Assembly: GCA_025618425.1 (NCBI GenBank)
Contig: CM046832.1
Coordinates: 61,784,108-61,848,107 of the forward strand
Direction of reading: 5' to 3'
Length of the DNA: 64,000 bases
Origin: Heliocidaris tuberculata
Taxonomy: Eukaryota > Echinodermata > Echinoidea > Camarodonta > Echinometridae
Shown here piece by piece: positions 1-13,649 of this stretch. Both the position numbers and the translations under genes were made by a program. Each line of letters begins with the position of its first letter. Positions within the stretch are counted from its first letter, which is position 1. The notes below the pieces were generated by a model. The model worked only from the letters and a program-made list of their open reading frames with translations, made no database searches and was not told the origin of the DNA.

Positions 1-3000
1 CGCGGTCCTTTTCTCTTTTTCTTTTTAAATATTTGAGATTGAATATGATGAAACTGAGCATAGTCTCCCGTGCACGACAAATAGTCGTATTCTTTACGGC
101 AGCTAACCTATACATTTCGTTAATTTTGTTGTGAACAGTTTAGAAAAAGTGACAAAAATTATGGTCTTCGTTAAAAGTCTTAAATTTGGTCAAATCAGAC
201 ATCATGAACAGATGAACATGAAGATTAAACATGTTAAACCTACTAATCGTGTATGTCGTTCTATTTTCGATTTTATATATTTTTTAAATCGTTAGGTATA
301 CTGCGAATAAAGAGAAGTCGATGAGACTTAAATTTGTTCATTCTTTGGATTGGTGACATTAATTTATTCAGCCTGTTAGCACTATCATTTAGCATAGGCC
401 TTTTCATTGTCCATTATTTCCTAAATCATTTTCAAATTCAAACTCTATAAGAAATGATGTAATTGTAGAATGATTGAACTTGAGAGAGTATACGAGACAG
501 AAGTTTTGGTTAAGTAAATAACAATGAATAGAAAAATAGACGCCATCCCATTCAAAACTCCCTTTCTCCCCACGCTCATGGGGATGACCTATTGGGCGAG
601 TGAGTGTCCGCGGAAGATCCGGCGAAAGAGACGATGAGCAATCGCTCGAATTGAGCAGAGCCTATACCTACTGGACTATCTGTTTATTCTATTGCATCGT
701 TTGAACTGCGGAATTTTACAAACTAACAAGTTTTCAGTTCGAATACATGCTTCTTAACCAATGGATACAATGAAGTTTAAGATTGATAAATTTGTATGTC
801 TACATTTCCATAAAACAAACAATTATCAAGTAGTAAACACGAACACTGAGATCACTCAAACTAAAGCGTAAAATATTATTTTGAACATCTGAAAATCACG
901 CGAATCGAATATTGGTATCACAAACATAAACAAGGGTAAACTAGCAGTAACCATTTTAATTTGAGATGACTAACGTAAGATTCCAAGTAAGTGAATTTAC
1001 CTGCATATCACACACAATCAACTTTATAGTTTACACGACTACTCATGCACTATATAGTCTCAAGCCAATGTTGTGTAATTTTTATCTCTTCCCAGACTAG
1101 TCGAGCAAAATTTGACATTATGTTGCTCATATATACATGCTATATATCTCAATCGTTTGTTAATGTAGCGTACTAAAATAAGTTAAACTTAAAGAAAATC
1201 ACAAAACCACAATAATAAAACACCAGCTGTATCACCATGATCACCTCAGTAACAGACGGACAAAATCCAGAGTTTACAATCATACAGGCCCAAATATTAA
1301 ATAACGACATTATTAATATTGCTAATATTTCTTCCGCCAAACATGCCAAAACGAGTATTAAAAGAAGTCGGATACAGTGATAATATTTATTTCATTATTC
1401 GTTTAATTATTTATTTTTATTGCTACTTGAATGTATTACTAGCTTATCTTTAGAACTAACTGCGAAGGAAAAGCACTTTCATTAGCTTGAGAAATGAAAT
1501 GGCATTTCAATTTAAAAAATAACAAATGTATATACTGGATATGGTTAATATATGACCAGTTCCTGTCCGGCTATAAAACTTACCTCGTAATTTTATGTTC
1601 CTCTGTATACCCGTTCATAAGGAGGAGCGACCCCTTAATGCTTAAAGGCCGTCGAGAAAATGTTAATGCACACCTATAAAAACATAAAACATGTGCCAAA
1701 ACTTACCAACCTGCGTCTTCAGAAGTTTAACTGTTTGTGATGTATTTGAATGGCGGTGAGATTTCTTTGTAAAAGATGAAATATTTAAGCACGATTATTG
1801 GTAAATAGTGAAGAAGTCTGGTCACCGCTGTCAACTTCTACAGAAATCCGGTAGCACTTTTGGAATACACCGAGGAGAAATGAACTGTCAACTTCGTATA
1901 CAGTACGTCAAAATACCTACACATGCGCACTAGAGCTGGCGTGGAGTTTGAGCCGAACCCACTGTACTAATTACGCAACACAGGGGCAGGACCTAAAACA
2001 AAACAAAACAAAAATAGTTTGATAAAGACTGGAAAAAAAAAAGAAGAAGAAGAGAACTTACCTCCCAAAACGAGAGTGATAGTTTCATTTCGACTTGGGC
2101 CTATTTGATTATTTTCCAGTATGTTTGTAAACTGGAACGTCGGGGAAAAATGTAAAGCGGTGGAGACAAGCAACATGTCCTATAATTAAAGGGGATCATT
2201 TGGATGTTTTCATAAAAGAATCTGATACCGTTAGAGTGACCCGACCGAAGCGGCTTTGTGAAAGGGAGCATTACGTAATGAGGGTAATGATGATGTTGAA
2301 AACAGTGACAGTCTGGACGGTGGATCAAAATGCCATCGGAGGAATACTTATGCGGTCTTATCCGGTGTGTGTCTTCCGGAGCGGGACAGGTCGCGACTTC
2401 TTCCGAGATTTCTCTATTCCGGTATTGCCAATGGTCAAAAATTTTAATCAAATTTATATGAAAACATGTGCATTTAGGAGAAGTTTTACTTCACAATCAT
2501 TTCCTTTCCCAAAGAAGTTCGAGTCGTTTGTTTTCGCATAGGTTTTCATCTTCGATTTCATAAAAACAAAACAAAACAAAACAAAATTTAGGTTAGTGAA
2601 CGTCTGGCAGTCTACTTTATGTGAAGATAAAGGATAAGCATTCCTTCATAATTTTCTCTATGTCGTAACCAAATAAACATAAACATCCAAACATCACGAT
2701 TATAATCATGATGTTTTATGCCACATTTATATATTCTTCATGAGACTGAACCACTACGTGATGCCTGGTGTTAAAAAGGTTTTTTTTTTTTCAAAAGATA
2801 GAAAGAACAAAAAGCAATATCATAATTATACATGTTCATGGGATTGTGGAAAGAACGATCAACCCATTTTCCTGACTTGTGACACAGACAACAAACAAAA
2901 TCCTTGTTTTCAAAAAGTTACAAGTAAAGTAACTTAGACAACAGATGAAAATATTATCAGTATCGAATAGACCAACAAAGGAATTATTTGTAACACATCT

Positions 3001-4700
3001 AATGATACAAGTTTTGCGTCTTTATTTTTGTAATATTTCGTATATTTTTGTGAAATTGCAGCTATTCATGCTGTAATTTACCTACAGCATGTATAGGCAA
3101 TTATTTCTCACAAAAATAAGAACTCAGGGACAATCAGAATATTTTAACTTTGCCATGATCACGAAGTATATTAGAGATTTTTCCCTTCATAGCTCTTATA
3201 ATTTCATAAAAAGTCCTATAACTTCAAAAGTATAGATAGTGTCTTTCTTTCACGTGGGTAGGGGGTTGAGGGGGTATAACATAACCTTTTACAAAATCAC
3301 ATTGGAAAAAAGCTACGTCTTGGCTGATAATTGACATTTTCGAGTAGCTGCCATTTTCTACGCAAAGACATAGGCCTGTAACATTTTTTTTTTATTACAA
3401 AAATAAGGATGAGTGTTCGTCATTTCAGCTTTTGTTTTGTCGAAGCACATTTGATTTATCCGATCTTCGTGACAACAGACAAACTGGTATGCATATTGTC
3501 TAGATTAATCTGTAAGGGGATCCAGATACACTGGGTATTTCGCTAATAACATTGATTGAAACAACGGGATGGAAATACGATATCTATTTCTATTACGGCA
3601 TGTTCAGTGGACGACTCGCTATCGCGGCCTGCATGGCGATTAGGAAATGAGCTCATCTACTGCAAGCATAGCTAGATCTCCGCACGTATCGGTAGTCACA
3701 GTGGTTGCATTGCAGATCGTGATACATTTACATTATAAGATATGATTTCAGATTCTGATTTTAATATGTAATCGTGCATCTTCAAATGTAAAATTGACTT
3801 CTCTATAATCCAGTCCCCTTACTTTCTTCTTACAATAATTTTGAAGTCATGTAAAGAAAACATAAGAAAACAAAGCTTACATCAGAATGGTCATACAAAT
3901 CGGACCCACATAATAATTTTCTGTTAAAAAGTGTTTTCCAGATCTCATTGTTATTTGTTTGTTTATTTGTTTTTAAAATCATGACACCATCAGATCTCCC
4001 CCTTAACAAAATGCTACCACTGGATTCTTTACATTATATTATATTTATGCTTCAAAGAATGAAACGACATGCAGTTCTTATCTTATCGTCAGGACTAAAC
4101 CGTTCGTTTTTTGATTAAATAAAAGGGCGTTTACATGGTTTATCCCATTTAAGGATACCATCATAACCTTTCTATGGTTATAGAGCTGTTGAGAATACCT
4201 TGTATTTTTTTATGGACATGGTATAATACAGTATATGGCATTGTAATGAAGAGTTTTATTTTGACCTTTTATGTGATTTGGGGTGTTAATCCCGTAATTT
4301 TAGACTAAATTTTCCCCAGAGTTCCTGTCTATATATACTGCATAATCCAATAGTATTGACTCTGCCATGTGTACAGCCGACATGATCAATTTTACATTTT
4401 AAAAGACGATAAGAAATTTAATATTTGGTTGCACGGTGAGCAACAAGTAACCAAGATACTCAAGAAAACATGGAATTCACTATCACTATTTTCTTCGAAG
4501 TTTTAGCTAAGATACTAAATCAGCAAAGGTTGTTGTTTTAACATGAAATCCAATGCACGATCTGGTATCCTATTCCATTTGATATCTAATATGGCCGACA
4601 ACCTCAAGAGCTGTCAGATTTATTAGTGTAAATCACTTTTTGATAGGATAAAACCAAACTATAGTCAGGAAACCTATCAATTTCAGTGCAAAACTATACC
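1..4700. other. Gene-free AT-rich DNA, 3' flank of the window's Hox gene
   Basis: No supportable gene or RNA was found. Contents are scattered poly-A/T runs, an AAAAC pentamer run near 2,563-2,586 and two short GC-richer patches (2.04-2.54 kb and 3.6-3.72 kb). Reading frames here are short and not recognisable. Confidence 0.6.
2040..2540. promoter_or_regulatory. Complex low-repeat block, possible regulatory element or unrecognised exon
   Basis: This patch is richer in G and C than its surroundings and is open on both strands over about 110 codons (2,200-2,541 plus; 2,101-2,451 minus). On the minus strand a strong donor-like AGGTAAGT occurs at about 2,057-2,064. None of the translations resembles a protein I know, so I do not call a gene. 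Confidence 0.2.
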
Positions 4701-4749
4701 ATAATTTAAACCAAAGGTTGAGTGGTATACGAAAACAAGAAGAACATTT

Positions 4750-5315
4750 TGGTAGTGATGGGACATGAAAAGGATTGGCCTTGAGATGCTCTCATGTTAA
4801 AATTAATATAGCTATTAGCTAGTTGTATTTTGCCTTGTACCAATATTTGTTTTCTCCACATCTCGTAGTGCCACATGTCAATATATTTGTGTGTGCAATG
4901 ATTGTCAATGTTTGCGATAAACATAAACAATTAGGAAAAATATTATAATATGACAGTGCTAACATTTCTCAGTAAACAATTATCAAAAGATTCAACACCT
5001 TCATAAACTTTTAGAACAGGTTCTAGACAGTTTGTTTATAGACTGGTTAATTCCTAGCTGAAGGACCCGAATGTTCCATTCAATCGTATTGTTCTGTATA
5101 TTATTAACAATGAATGTGAAGAACAAACTCTTCATGACTATGCTAGCTGGTACTTAGCTTCATCGTGTCTTTTTATTAGCAATGCCATAAGAAAAAGGAT
5201 TGCTTATGAAATGCTCCCATGATTTATTTCAATTATGACTAGAAATAGTTTACAACTTTTTACAAATTTATGATACTATAGTACATTTTTGCGTAGTCCC
5301 ATGTGTCCATAGATG
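4750..5315. mobile_element. Two degenerate family B miniature-transposon fragments
   Basis: Around 4,755-4,880 and 5,185-5,315 the sequence keeps the family B landmarks in order: GAAAAGGATTG, then ATGCTC, then GTAGTCCCA (GTAGTGCCA in the first). Ends are lost, and both are heavily diverged compared with the copies at 26 and 53 kb. Confidence 0.4.
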
Positions 5316-5436
5316 GCCAAATTTTCACTGAAACACTGTGGTCCAGATATTATTCGAATTAATATATATATATTAACTTAAAAATTGGTAAAAATCTAAA
5401 TGATTAGCATATTAATTGCATATTTTGTAGAACTTA

Positions 5437-5444
5437 TAGGCCTA
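5437..5444. repeat. TAGGCCTA palindrome (one of at least nine)
   Basis: The exact octamer TAGGCCTA occurs here and at 6,179, 8,551, 11,526, 16,237, 20,924, 25,984, 58,081 and 58,282. It is far more frequent than base composition would predict. Confidence 0.8.
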
Positions 5445-5549
5445 TTCAAATCTATTGATTATACTGATATCACAGGGACTTATCCATAATTTAATTTGAG
5501 GGTATTTTCTCAATCGCATTCTTTGAGCTTACATTATGCATGAAGATCG

Positions 5550-6600
5550 AGATGCAGAAAGGAACCACGCACCAACCCGACTACCATCTGATTAACGGAG
5601 CAACATATGACTCGCATAAATCAATTTTTCTCTGACTTTGGCTGCTTCACTTTTTGAACCCTGCGCCACATTCAGCCTTCTCCTTAGGACCCTAGCTGAA
5701 GCCAGTGATTTTCCTAAAACGGTTTTTACGATCAACATCAAATTTTACGGCATGATAAACCAGACCCCAAGTAGGTGGCAAGCTTGCAAGAAGGCCTTTC
5801 CTTCGCAAGAAGTTTCTTCCAAAGAAAAATACGGAAAATATTAAAGGAGTTTTCACTCTCGCTTGTTAACTTTGAAGTAGATGGCTGGCACAAGCGCGTA
5901 CTATACGGCCGTCCATCCTCCTGAAATATAGACCGATGTTCAAGTCTAACGTACACAGCTATGTCTCAAACCTGAAAATGTCCCTGGCCATACTTTATTT
6001 CCAAACATTCCCATATAAAAAACAAATATTGTAGATAAATTCAAAGTTATACGCTCGCTAATGAGTTATGACTTATCAAAAAACTCGTTGGTGTATGGCT
6101 ACACATTTCAGAATTGTAAAACCTTTTTGATCAACAATGATCAATGGCTTTATGTAGGCGTATAAATAAATCAGCGGGTAGGCCTACAACGTAGGAATAA
6201 ACTCACCACTTACTTGTGATATATTTGGGCCTTTTTAGCTTTTGCCTTTAATGTCTGTTTATGCCGAGTCCTTTTCGCCTGGGTAGTAAATGTCAGTGAG
6301 TAGTAAACCGTTTACATCAGGGGAGGAGAAGGGGGTGGTATACCACTGATTATCAAGACAGAAATTGCCATTATAATGTGTCAACATAAAACGCAACTTT
6401 TGGGCCCTAAACACTTCGGACGAGGAGCGCCATTACGACCTCGGGAACGACGCGCTGAATGGGCTGATGCGGGGCTCGTCCACGTTGAAAAATCGGACGA
6501 ACCCGCGGTGATTTACAACAATAAATACCAAGAGCACTTGTGCTGGCTTGCATCTATCATGTCTATTACAACCGCATGATTTGACTCGTGTATATGTTCT
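5550..6600. other. Gene-free segment with GC-richer patches
   Basis: The patches at 5.55-5.95 kb and 6.37-6.53 kb are more GC-rich than the neighbouring DNA and carry short open frames that I could not match to any family. The second patch contains an ATAAAACGC sequence resembling posterior Hox/Cdx sites. A regulatory role is possible but unproven. Confidence 0.25.
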
Positions 6601-7155
6601 GAATTCTCACACATGCTCCCGAAATTAATTGAGTATTTTCTTGTATGCCTATAAATGTAAATGCCTATTGTATTGACATTCGACATAAAAATGCCGGAGT
6701 AAACAAACAAACAACAACAACAACATTATACAATCTCGTCTGAAAGCAGTAAAATGTATGAAAGAAAACGATATCTGTGAAAGTCACTCTAAAGAATCTA
6801 GTCAGAAATTTGACCTTAGTGTTGTATAAGACAAGCATTATGAGAATAAACTTATTATTCTTTTGAGGATTTTTTTAAACATGGGATGAAATGGGGCAAC
6901 AGTTTTAAAACGAAAAGGATTTTGGAAATAATTGTCACGTTACGCATGACTGTTACTTTTTGTGTTATAAATTAGTCAAGATTGCTTTCAAAGTTTTCAA
7001 TTTGAATTTCACTTAGTATCATGCATAGGAGAGTCGTATCATCACACCCCTCCCCCCCCCCCCCTCCCAACAACAACAACAAAAAAGAAAAAAAATTGTG
7101 ATATAGGCAATTACATCACACATGATTAATAGAGAATACGAAAGCGAGAGAGTGG

Positions 7156-7156
7156 G

Positions 7157-7216
<60 letters not shown>
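7156..7216. repeat. GATA then GA microsatellite
   Basis: About five GATA units run directly into about twenty GA units. Confidence 0.95.
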
Positions 7217-7217
<1 letters not shown>

Positions 7218-7656
7218 TCTGGAAATGTCAATGGAAAACGCCATGTAGAAAAGAAGAATGAACAATTAAGACGGAAAAAAGAGAGCAGAGGAGAAAAAAG
7301 ATTAATTTAAGGGGAGAAATGTACCGTCACTTCTTCTAAAGCAAGAGTGTAGACTTCCGATGAAGTCGTCACCAATCGAAATGCCTTCATAATTAGATTA
7401 AAGTATCCTTGTCAGATCTTGCCGATATCTACTATACAGAGTGTTATGTGATATCACCAGATAGCAATAAAACAGAAGCGGGGCATGTCTGTTTGCTAAT
7501 TCACGAACTGTTATATGTAAATTTAGGATTTAGTGAGACCTGGGAGATGGGAAGTGAGACCGGGTACCATTGAGATAAGCATTCCCGTACAATACAAATT
7601 ACAAGATATTAAAAATTACATTGATAAAAGAAATTAGGTTTGCATCGTTCAGAAGC

Positions 7657-8246
7657 TTAAAGGGCAATCCAACCTTGGTAATAAGATGATTTATGTGAAA
7701 GTAGAAAAATGAGAAAAACAGGATGGTGAAAGTTTGAAAGAAATCAGACAAGGACTAAGAAAGCCATGGATGTTTGAAAAATGCGATCACTACATCTACG
7801 CGAATCTCAAATTGGCATTTTGGGGAGTTGATTGTGACATTTTTGTGGACAACACTCCTATTTGTCGTACACAAAAATATCATTAATTTGTTGTTTTCTT
7901 CGTGACGCTTTTACCCTCGGGGCAGTACTCAAAATATATTGGAGATAGCATATTGTTATAGGTCCTCATTAAAGAAAAAAGATCCTACTGAGTAATACAT
8001 TTTGAAAAAGGTGACATTTTAGTCATTTGTGTGTTGGAGCGAATGGGGGAGTTGTCCACAGCTATATCACAGTGGCATTACCTATTTGGCCAATTTGAAA
8101 TTCCCATATGTATAGTGATTACAACTTTCAAAAATACATAACTTTCTTATTGCTTGTCCGATTTCGTTCAAACTTTCACTAATCTGTTTCTCTGATTTTT
8201 CCTCTTTCTTTCAAAGCAACTTGCTATTAAGGTTGGATTTCCTTAA
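7657..8246. mobile_element. Family A foldback miniature transposon, copy 1 (intact)
   Basis: This is a 590-bp non-coding element bounded by TTAA on both sides. The first and last roughly 150 bp are imperfect inverted copies of each other, beginning AGGGCAATCCAACCTT on the left and ending AAGGTTGGATTTCC on the right. The TTAA ends suggest mobilisation by a piggyBac-like transposase, though the TTAA could be part of the palindromic end. Other copies are at 14.1, 18.6 and 60.7 kb. Confidence 0.8.
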
Positions 8247-8408
8247 GAAAAGAGGGAGGGACAGTCATTGGTATTGCCCATAATGACGTAAAGTAACGCA
8301 GGTGAAATCTAACATATGTACATTACAGATCAAGATACCAGGGTTGTTTTTTTTTACCGGAGATGAAATTAACCAGATACATTTACATACATTTTTTCGT
8401 GTTGTATA

Positions 8409-8760
8409 TTACAAATATTAATAATAATAATAATAAATGTAACTTATATAGCGTCAAATCCACTCTGTGGAGTGCTCAAGGCGCATGTATAAATTAATTA
8501 AGAATTAAACAGAAATGTTTTTACATGATTTTTAAAGGATTCAGATGCTATAGGCCTACACTTTTTGATGTCTTCAGGAAGGCTGTTCCATAATTTAGGA
8601 CAAATGATTTTCACAAGAGAACTGGAAGTGGATGAGCGCAAAGATCTCGCGGGGTGTAATTTTGAATTAAATGTAATTCATCATCGCCCAAGAAAATACT
8701 TCTGAAATCTGCAGTTAGAAATATAACCGAATGCCTTGTATTGATATTCAATATTCTTTA
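8409..8760. mobile_element. Interspersed repeat remnant starting with AAT triplets
   Basis: An ATA/AAT triplet run leads into CTTATATAGCGTCAAATCC and later GGCTGTTCCATAATTTAGG. This resembles a repeat tail common in marine invertebrate genomes. Only one copy lies in the window, so the family is from memory and uncertain. Confidence 0.4.
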
Positions 8761-8849
8761 CAGTTGAGTTGAAGCGTTGTTTGAAAAGGAAAATCGGCTG
8801 GTTTTCATTATCCCCCAAATTCTGGGAGGTTTCGTCCACTTGTATGGTA

Positions 8850-10300
8850 GTTTATGGAGAATGGTTTTGCCCTTGGAAAGAACGACCATTAGGATAACGT
8901 TTGACAACATGGGGTAATCGGGACATCAAAGATATAATCGCTTGAATGTTTTTGTTTTCGTCGTCTATAGTCTCCTTTCGTTCTACCGTGTGACCCAAAA
9001 GACTAGCCGATTCCGTGAAAAAAGGGCTACGCATACGGAAGTAGGGCCTATTTCACTGATGAGTCCCCTCCCAAACTCAAATGTCTGATTTCATGATTTT
9101 GTTGGGAAATGGCTAAATGCTCACAATTGTAAGCGATTTTTCTTTTTCTTGAGACTAGTAAGAAGCAGATATGAGGTATGAAATGATTTCGAAGAATAAT
9201 CATTTGCTTTTCTTCTTATGAATTTCAAAGTCAACTGATCCATATCAAAGAAATTCGAGTAAACGTAGTTTTCAGAAGACACACATAAGAGAGAAGTCAT
9301 TCGGATCGGTGATCATGTAGTAAATCGTCTGTTTGGAGCCAGAAGAGCGTTAACTTTATGAGTTAATGCCCTTTTGGTTCCAAACAGGCAAAATAAGTAT
9401 CATGTAAGCCTATCACGAGGTTAGAGAACTACAAAGCTTTCTGAAAAGATAAATCCCATTTTGCATTGTGATACTGACCATGCAAGAGATTTTATATGAT
9501 TTGTGTTTATTGTGCCCATGAAATCGGTATTATACATATTTTATCGAATTCGTAAGGGAAGTGTCAATTATTCGCACTTTTGGTGAATATTTCGTTGGAT
9601 TATACACTTATGACCTACACTGAGGTTTAGTCAATACATATAATATTTGTATCATGTGCATGCACATCCTTTATGCTTTATCAATAATTGCACAAGTAAT
9701 GTAATGCAATTAAATCTAACATTGCCAAATAAAATGTGAGAGAATGAATAAATCATAATTCTTTTGTAGATTGCAATCTCCTTGTACATGTACACCCATC
9801 TTCTCTGAAATTCATCATTAGGGGGATAAAAGTGGTAGAAGACAATAAGAACGTGCATAGTGATGTACTGCATGTATATTCACTTTTTCCCCAGTGCAAG
9901 CTATCCCTTGGTAACATTCAGCATTCATGTTTGCCACTTCTTCCGAATGAGTCCCACGGTCCAATTTGAAAATGGGAAAAAGAAGTTTTTTACGACCGAA
10001 TTCTTAGCTTTTACGACCGTCCTTCATTGTTTTACGGTTAATCACGAGGGGGAACCGACAATACGCGGCAAACTCCAAAAGACTTTGGTTGAAGGAAAGC
10101 GGTGAGCGATGGTTTGTCCTCCTCTATTTGTGTCAAAATCATGTCTTGTGTTCGAGTGACCGATAGCCCCCGTGTAACCATAGCAACAAGGGAAAAAATG
10201 GACCCTATGTGGACTTTCAACCATCATTCTTCAGCTCTGTTTTATTGTATGTTATTTTGAAAATGAGAAAAAAGTCAATAGCCTGACACATTAGAACAAG
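8850..10300. other. Gene-free DNA with one palindromic repeat
   Basis: Nothing coding is supported. A foldback at 9,326-9,388 is listed separately. The patch at 9.95-10.22 kb is less AT-rich but has no recognisable product. Confidence 0.5.
9326..9388. repeat. Foldback palindrome, family C copy 1
   Basis: Two arms of about 30 bases pair imperfectly: CGTCTGTTTGGAGCCAGAAG on the left and CTTTTGGTTCCAAACAGG on the right, separated by a short loop. A related palindrome lies at 55.1 kb. Confidence 0.65.
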
Positions 10301-10335
10301 TACATTTTGGATGAGAAAACATGATAAAATTTCTG

Positions 10336-10450
10336 ATGATGATGATGATGGTGGTGGTAGTGGTGGTGGTGATGATGATGATGATGATGATGATGGTGGT
10401 GGTAATGATGAAAATTAAGATGATGGTGATAGTGATGATGATTGTGATAA
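10336..10450. repeat. GAT/GGT triplet microsatellite
   Basis: Imperfect GAT and GGT triplets form long artificial open frames of Met, Val or Ile. Confidence 0.95.
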
Positions 10451-10529
10451 TAACGAAAATAGCTACAAAAATCAAGAAACGTATAAAGTGTATAATGATA
10501 GATTTAAACCAAATGTATTAGACGGCCTC

Positions 10530-10770
10530 TTTCCTCCTGCTTTCCATCTCTCTCTTTCTATTCCTCAACTTCTCATTCTTGTTATCCCTGCCTCCTTACC
10601 CCCCCCCCCCCTCTTGTATTGCTTGTTCACAACATTTTTTTGGGTCCCACCCCTCTCTCTCTCTCTCTGGTACTGTTCACATCCCCCTTCTTATCTTTTC
10701 TTTTTGCTCTTTATCCCTTTCTATTTTAAAAACTTGTTAATATTGCTCAAATTTCTTTTTTTTTTAATCT
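10530..10770. repeat. CT-rich low-complexity tract
   Basis: This is a polypyrimidine-rich stretch with a C run and CT repeats. It makes a spurious Pro/Leu/Ser-rich frame. Confidence 0.85.
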
Positions 10771-11204
10771 AAGGACTGTAAATTTTTTACTTTTTTAACA
10801 GGGATTTATGAAATACAAGCCATGCTTACTTAATAGACTCCTCCACATATGTTTTACTTTACAATTACAATGTTTACATTATACCAATTAATGATGATGA
10901 TGATGATGGCATAAAAGTGTGGGGCAAGGGTTCTCCAGGCTTATAAGGGCTAAGGCCATATTCGAATTAGATTCCTTGCTTCTCGTCCGTTTTTTCCCCA
11001 CAAATGAGAAGGAAGGGGTTCCATGTTATTTAATATTCAATATTTGATATTATTCCTGTGCACATTTTTCCTGTGAAAAATGCTGTTGGGTCAATGTCGA
11101 CACATTATTTCTAAATTCAATTCCATCTGTACATGCACTAGGCATGTTAGGGGCTCAAAACACGATGAAATTGCAGTATTATTCATGTTGTCTTATTATC
11201 TAGA

Positions 11205-11500
11205 TGAAGCGGTCCCCCCCCCCCCAAAAAAAAAGAGATAGAGAGAGAGAGAGGAGGGGACGAGAAACTAGGAATTAATTTCATTTGGCCAAAGCAACCA
11301 AGTGTCTCCTCATATTCGGGCAGCAAGGTGTTATACCTGCAATATTTTCATGTCTTCATTTAGTGACGAACTAACATCAAAACATTATTAAGGACCCACT
11401 CTCAGCATTGTGATTCATTCGTTTCGCTTGCTCGCTCGCAAAATTTTGAAGTTTTTGAAGTTTTTATTCGGGCAAGAGACGACATCCCCTGGAGAAATTT
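11205..11500 (+). mobile_element. Family D repeat fragment
   Basis: After a C-run/A-run junction the sequence CTCATATTCGGGCAG (about 11,309-11,323) matches the copy at 36.78 kb. A TTTCGCTTGCTCGCTCGCA motif about 110 bp later matches, in the same relative order, a minus-strand copy near 51.75 kb. No coding capacity was seen. Confidence 0.5.
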
Positions 11501-11559
11501 AGCCATATGTCCATCGGTAATGGTTTAGGCCTAGATGACTGAGAATAAATACAACAAAA

Positions 11560-12060
11560 TGATTCATGTAATGATAATTATAAATACGACGAATCGGTGC
11601 ATAGAGCATGTAGAGTATAATGATATTGAAGATTTCGAAGTGATGCACAGAGGATCTCTGTGAAGTGGTGCGAAAAGCAGTAATGATTAAATTGACGAAG
11701 TCATGAGATAATGATTATTATATGAGGACGATAAAGTGATGCAGAGAGTAATAGAGGAGGGGGGGGGGGGGAGGAGGAGGATTACATAACGAAATTAAGA
11801 ATGATTAAAAAGATAGCAAAGTGACGCAGATGCAGATGTAGATGTAGGTGGTATGACAATGTGACGAAGATACTTATGATGTAGGATGAGTGATGCAGAA
11901 AGTAAGAATGGAGAATGATGAATCAGTGTAGAAAGAAATGATAAAAACTAGGAAGTCAATTATATAATGGTGATGATAAAGTGATGTGAAGATGGTAGTG
12001 ATGATGGTGAAGTTGAAGATTATGAAAATGGTGATGATGAAATCAATCTTGAAATGGCAA
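11560..12060. repeat. GATGA-rich degenerate region
   Basis: GATGA/GTGATG-like words recur (for example AAGTGATGCAGA variants about every 50-90 bases between 11.63 and 12.0 kb), with a G run near 11,760. It may be an old degenerate minisatellite. Confidence 0.5.
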
Positions 12061-12487
12061 AAGGATGATCTTTATAGGTAAAGGCGTGTCTTGGGAAAGG
12101 GAAATGGGCACTGGTGGCAGAGCGGATGGATGACTAAAACGGAGGTGTCGTGTATTCCTACGCCTTGTCTACTGGACTAGCTTTACCTCAAGAACTGTCT
12201 CCTCCAACTCCCAAAAGACATCCCCAACCCCCTCTCCCTCTCTCTCCCTCTCTCTTCCCCCTCTCTCTCTTCACTCTCTCTTTCTCTCTCGTTGTTTCGT
12301 TGTCTCTCACTCTATGCCTTTCTCATTTCTATGCCCGTCTTTCATACTGTCATTACAAAATCTTTCATAATGATATTCATAATCGAGATTAGATCGAGAT
12401 TTTAGTTTTGAAATTGAAAATATTTCCCGAATCATTTGTGTTTTATTTTTCAAAGCCCTTTATCCCCAGCCCCTCTCTCCCCCCATA

Positions 12488-12536
12488 TACGGTGGCGTAT
12501 ATAGGGATTATGGCGCCCGAGGTATACTTAACTGTT

Positions 12537-12601
<65 letters not shown>

Positions 12602-13168
12602 CGACCGAGTGCTATACATTTTTTTTTGGGGGGGGGAGGGCATTTTCAACACTCAAACAAGTATTTTCTCATGCATTTTATGCACAGAAGAATTCGCAAG
12701 GGCCGCATCGAGCGATACAAATTTCCAATTTTGAACATTAATTAATGCTTTTCTGTAAATTCCCTTTTTCCTCAAATGGGGTGCAAAATTAATGGAAACC
12801 CAGGTGAAATATAGTCGAGAAATTTAGCAAGGCAACCAAAAGTCAAGATTTCTTCCAACTGTTGAACCTTTGAAAATACTTCTTTATACACTTTATCTTA
12901 TACGCCTATTTGGGAGCAAAATTTTAAGAGGCGGATGAAACCTATACAATAGGGAGCAAATCAACAAGAATTATTATGTTTTCTTCAAGTTCTGAACCCT
13001 TACAAAAATTATAAATTATATTCGAGGGAGCAAAGCTACCGAACTTAAAGCGGTATATATTTTTTCTTCCTTTTCTCCTCTTTCTCTTTCCCTCTACGTT
13101 TTTTGCGCCCCTTCAAGTGCCGCCCGGGGCACGTGCCCGCTGCCCCCTCCAGTAGACACGCCGCTGCC
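12488..13168. mobile_element. Non-autonomous hAT-like DNA transposon, about 680 bp
   Basis: The left end reads CGGTGGCGTATATAGGG and the right end, reversed, reads CAGCGGCGTGTCTACTGGAG, giving short terminal inverted repeats of the CAGTGGCGTA type known from hAT-like elements. The inside holds a long GA microsatellite and three GGGAGCAAA words (12.91, 12.95, 13.03 kb). No transposase frame was found. Confidence 0.45.
12539..12599. repeat. GA dinucleotide microsatellite
   Basis: There are about thirty perfect AG units. The tract lies inside the hAT-like element. Confidence 0.97.
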
Positions 13169-13649
13169 CATATGCCCCCTCTCCCCCTCTCTCTGTAACT
13201 CACTCTCACTCTTGATATTTCATATGGCTCTAGTTTTTCTTACTGTTTGGGACCTACATTTCAAGGACCATTGGTGGATGAAGGAAAAATTGCCAAGAAA
13301 TGATTACTCATATATTATTTTAAAAAGTGTTACGCTAGATATACTAGGGATGAACCTTTATTTGTCTGTACATTTCAATGTTTTGACATTCGTTATGGCA
13401 TGATTTCATGCAGCTTTGAGGTATGGTAATGACGAAAAACCATTATCCATTACAGATGTGAAAAAAAAGTAAAATTGTATCGTGAAAGAAATTGTCTAGA
13501 ATGTCTAGAAAGTTGACAATGGTTATGTATTGTGAGGTTTTTTAATTATCAAAAATGCCAACAAATTGAATCAGTCTTGCTGTAAATCACATCAATGGAA
13601 ATCACCTCAGAAATCACGAATAAAAAGAACGAGAAGGCTCACACTAACA

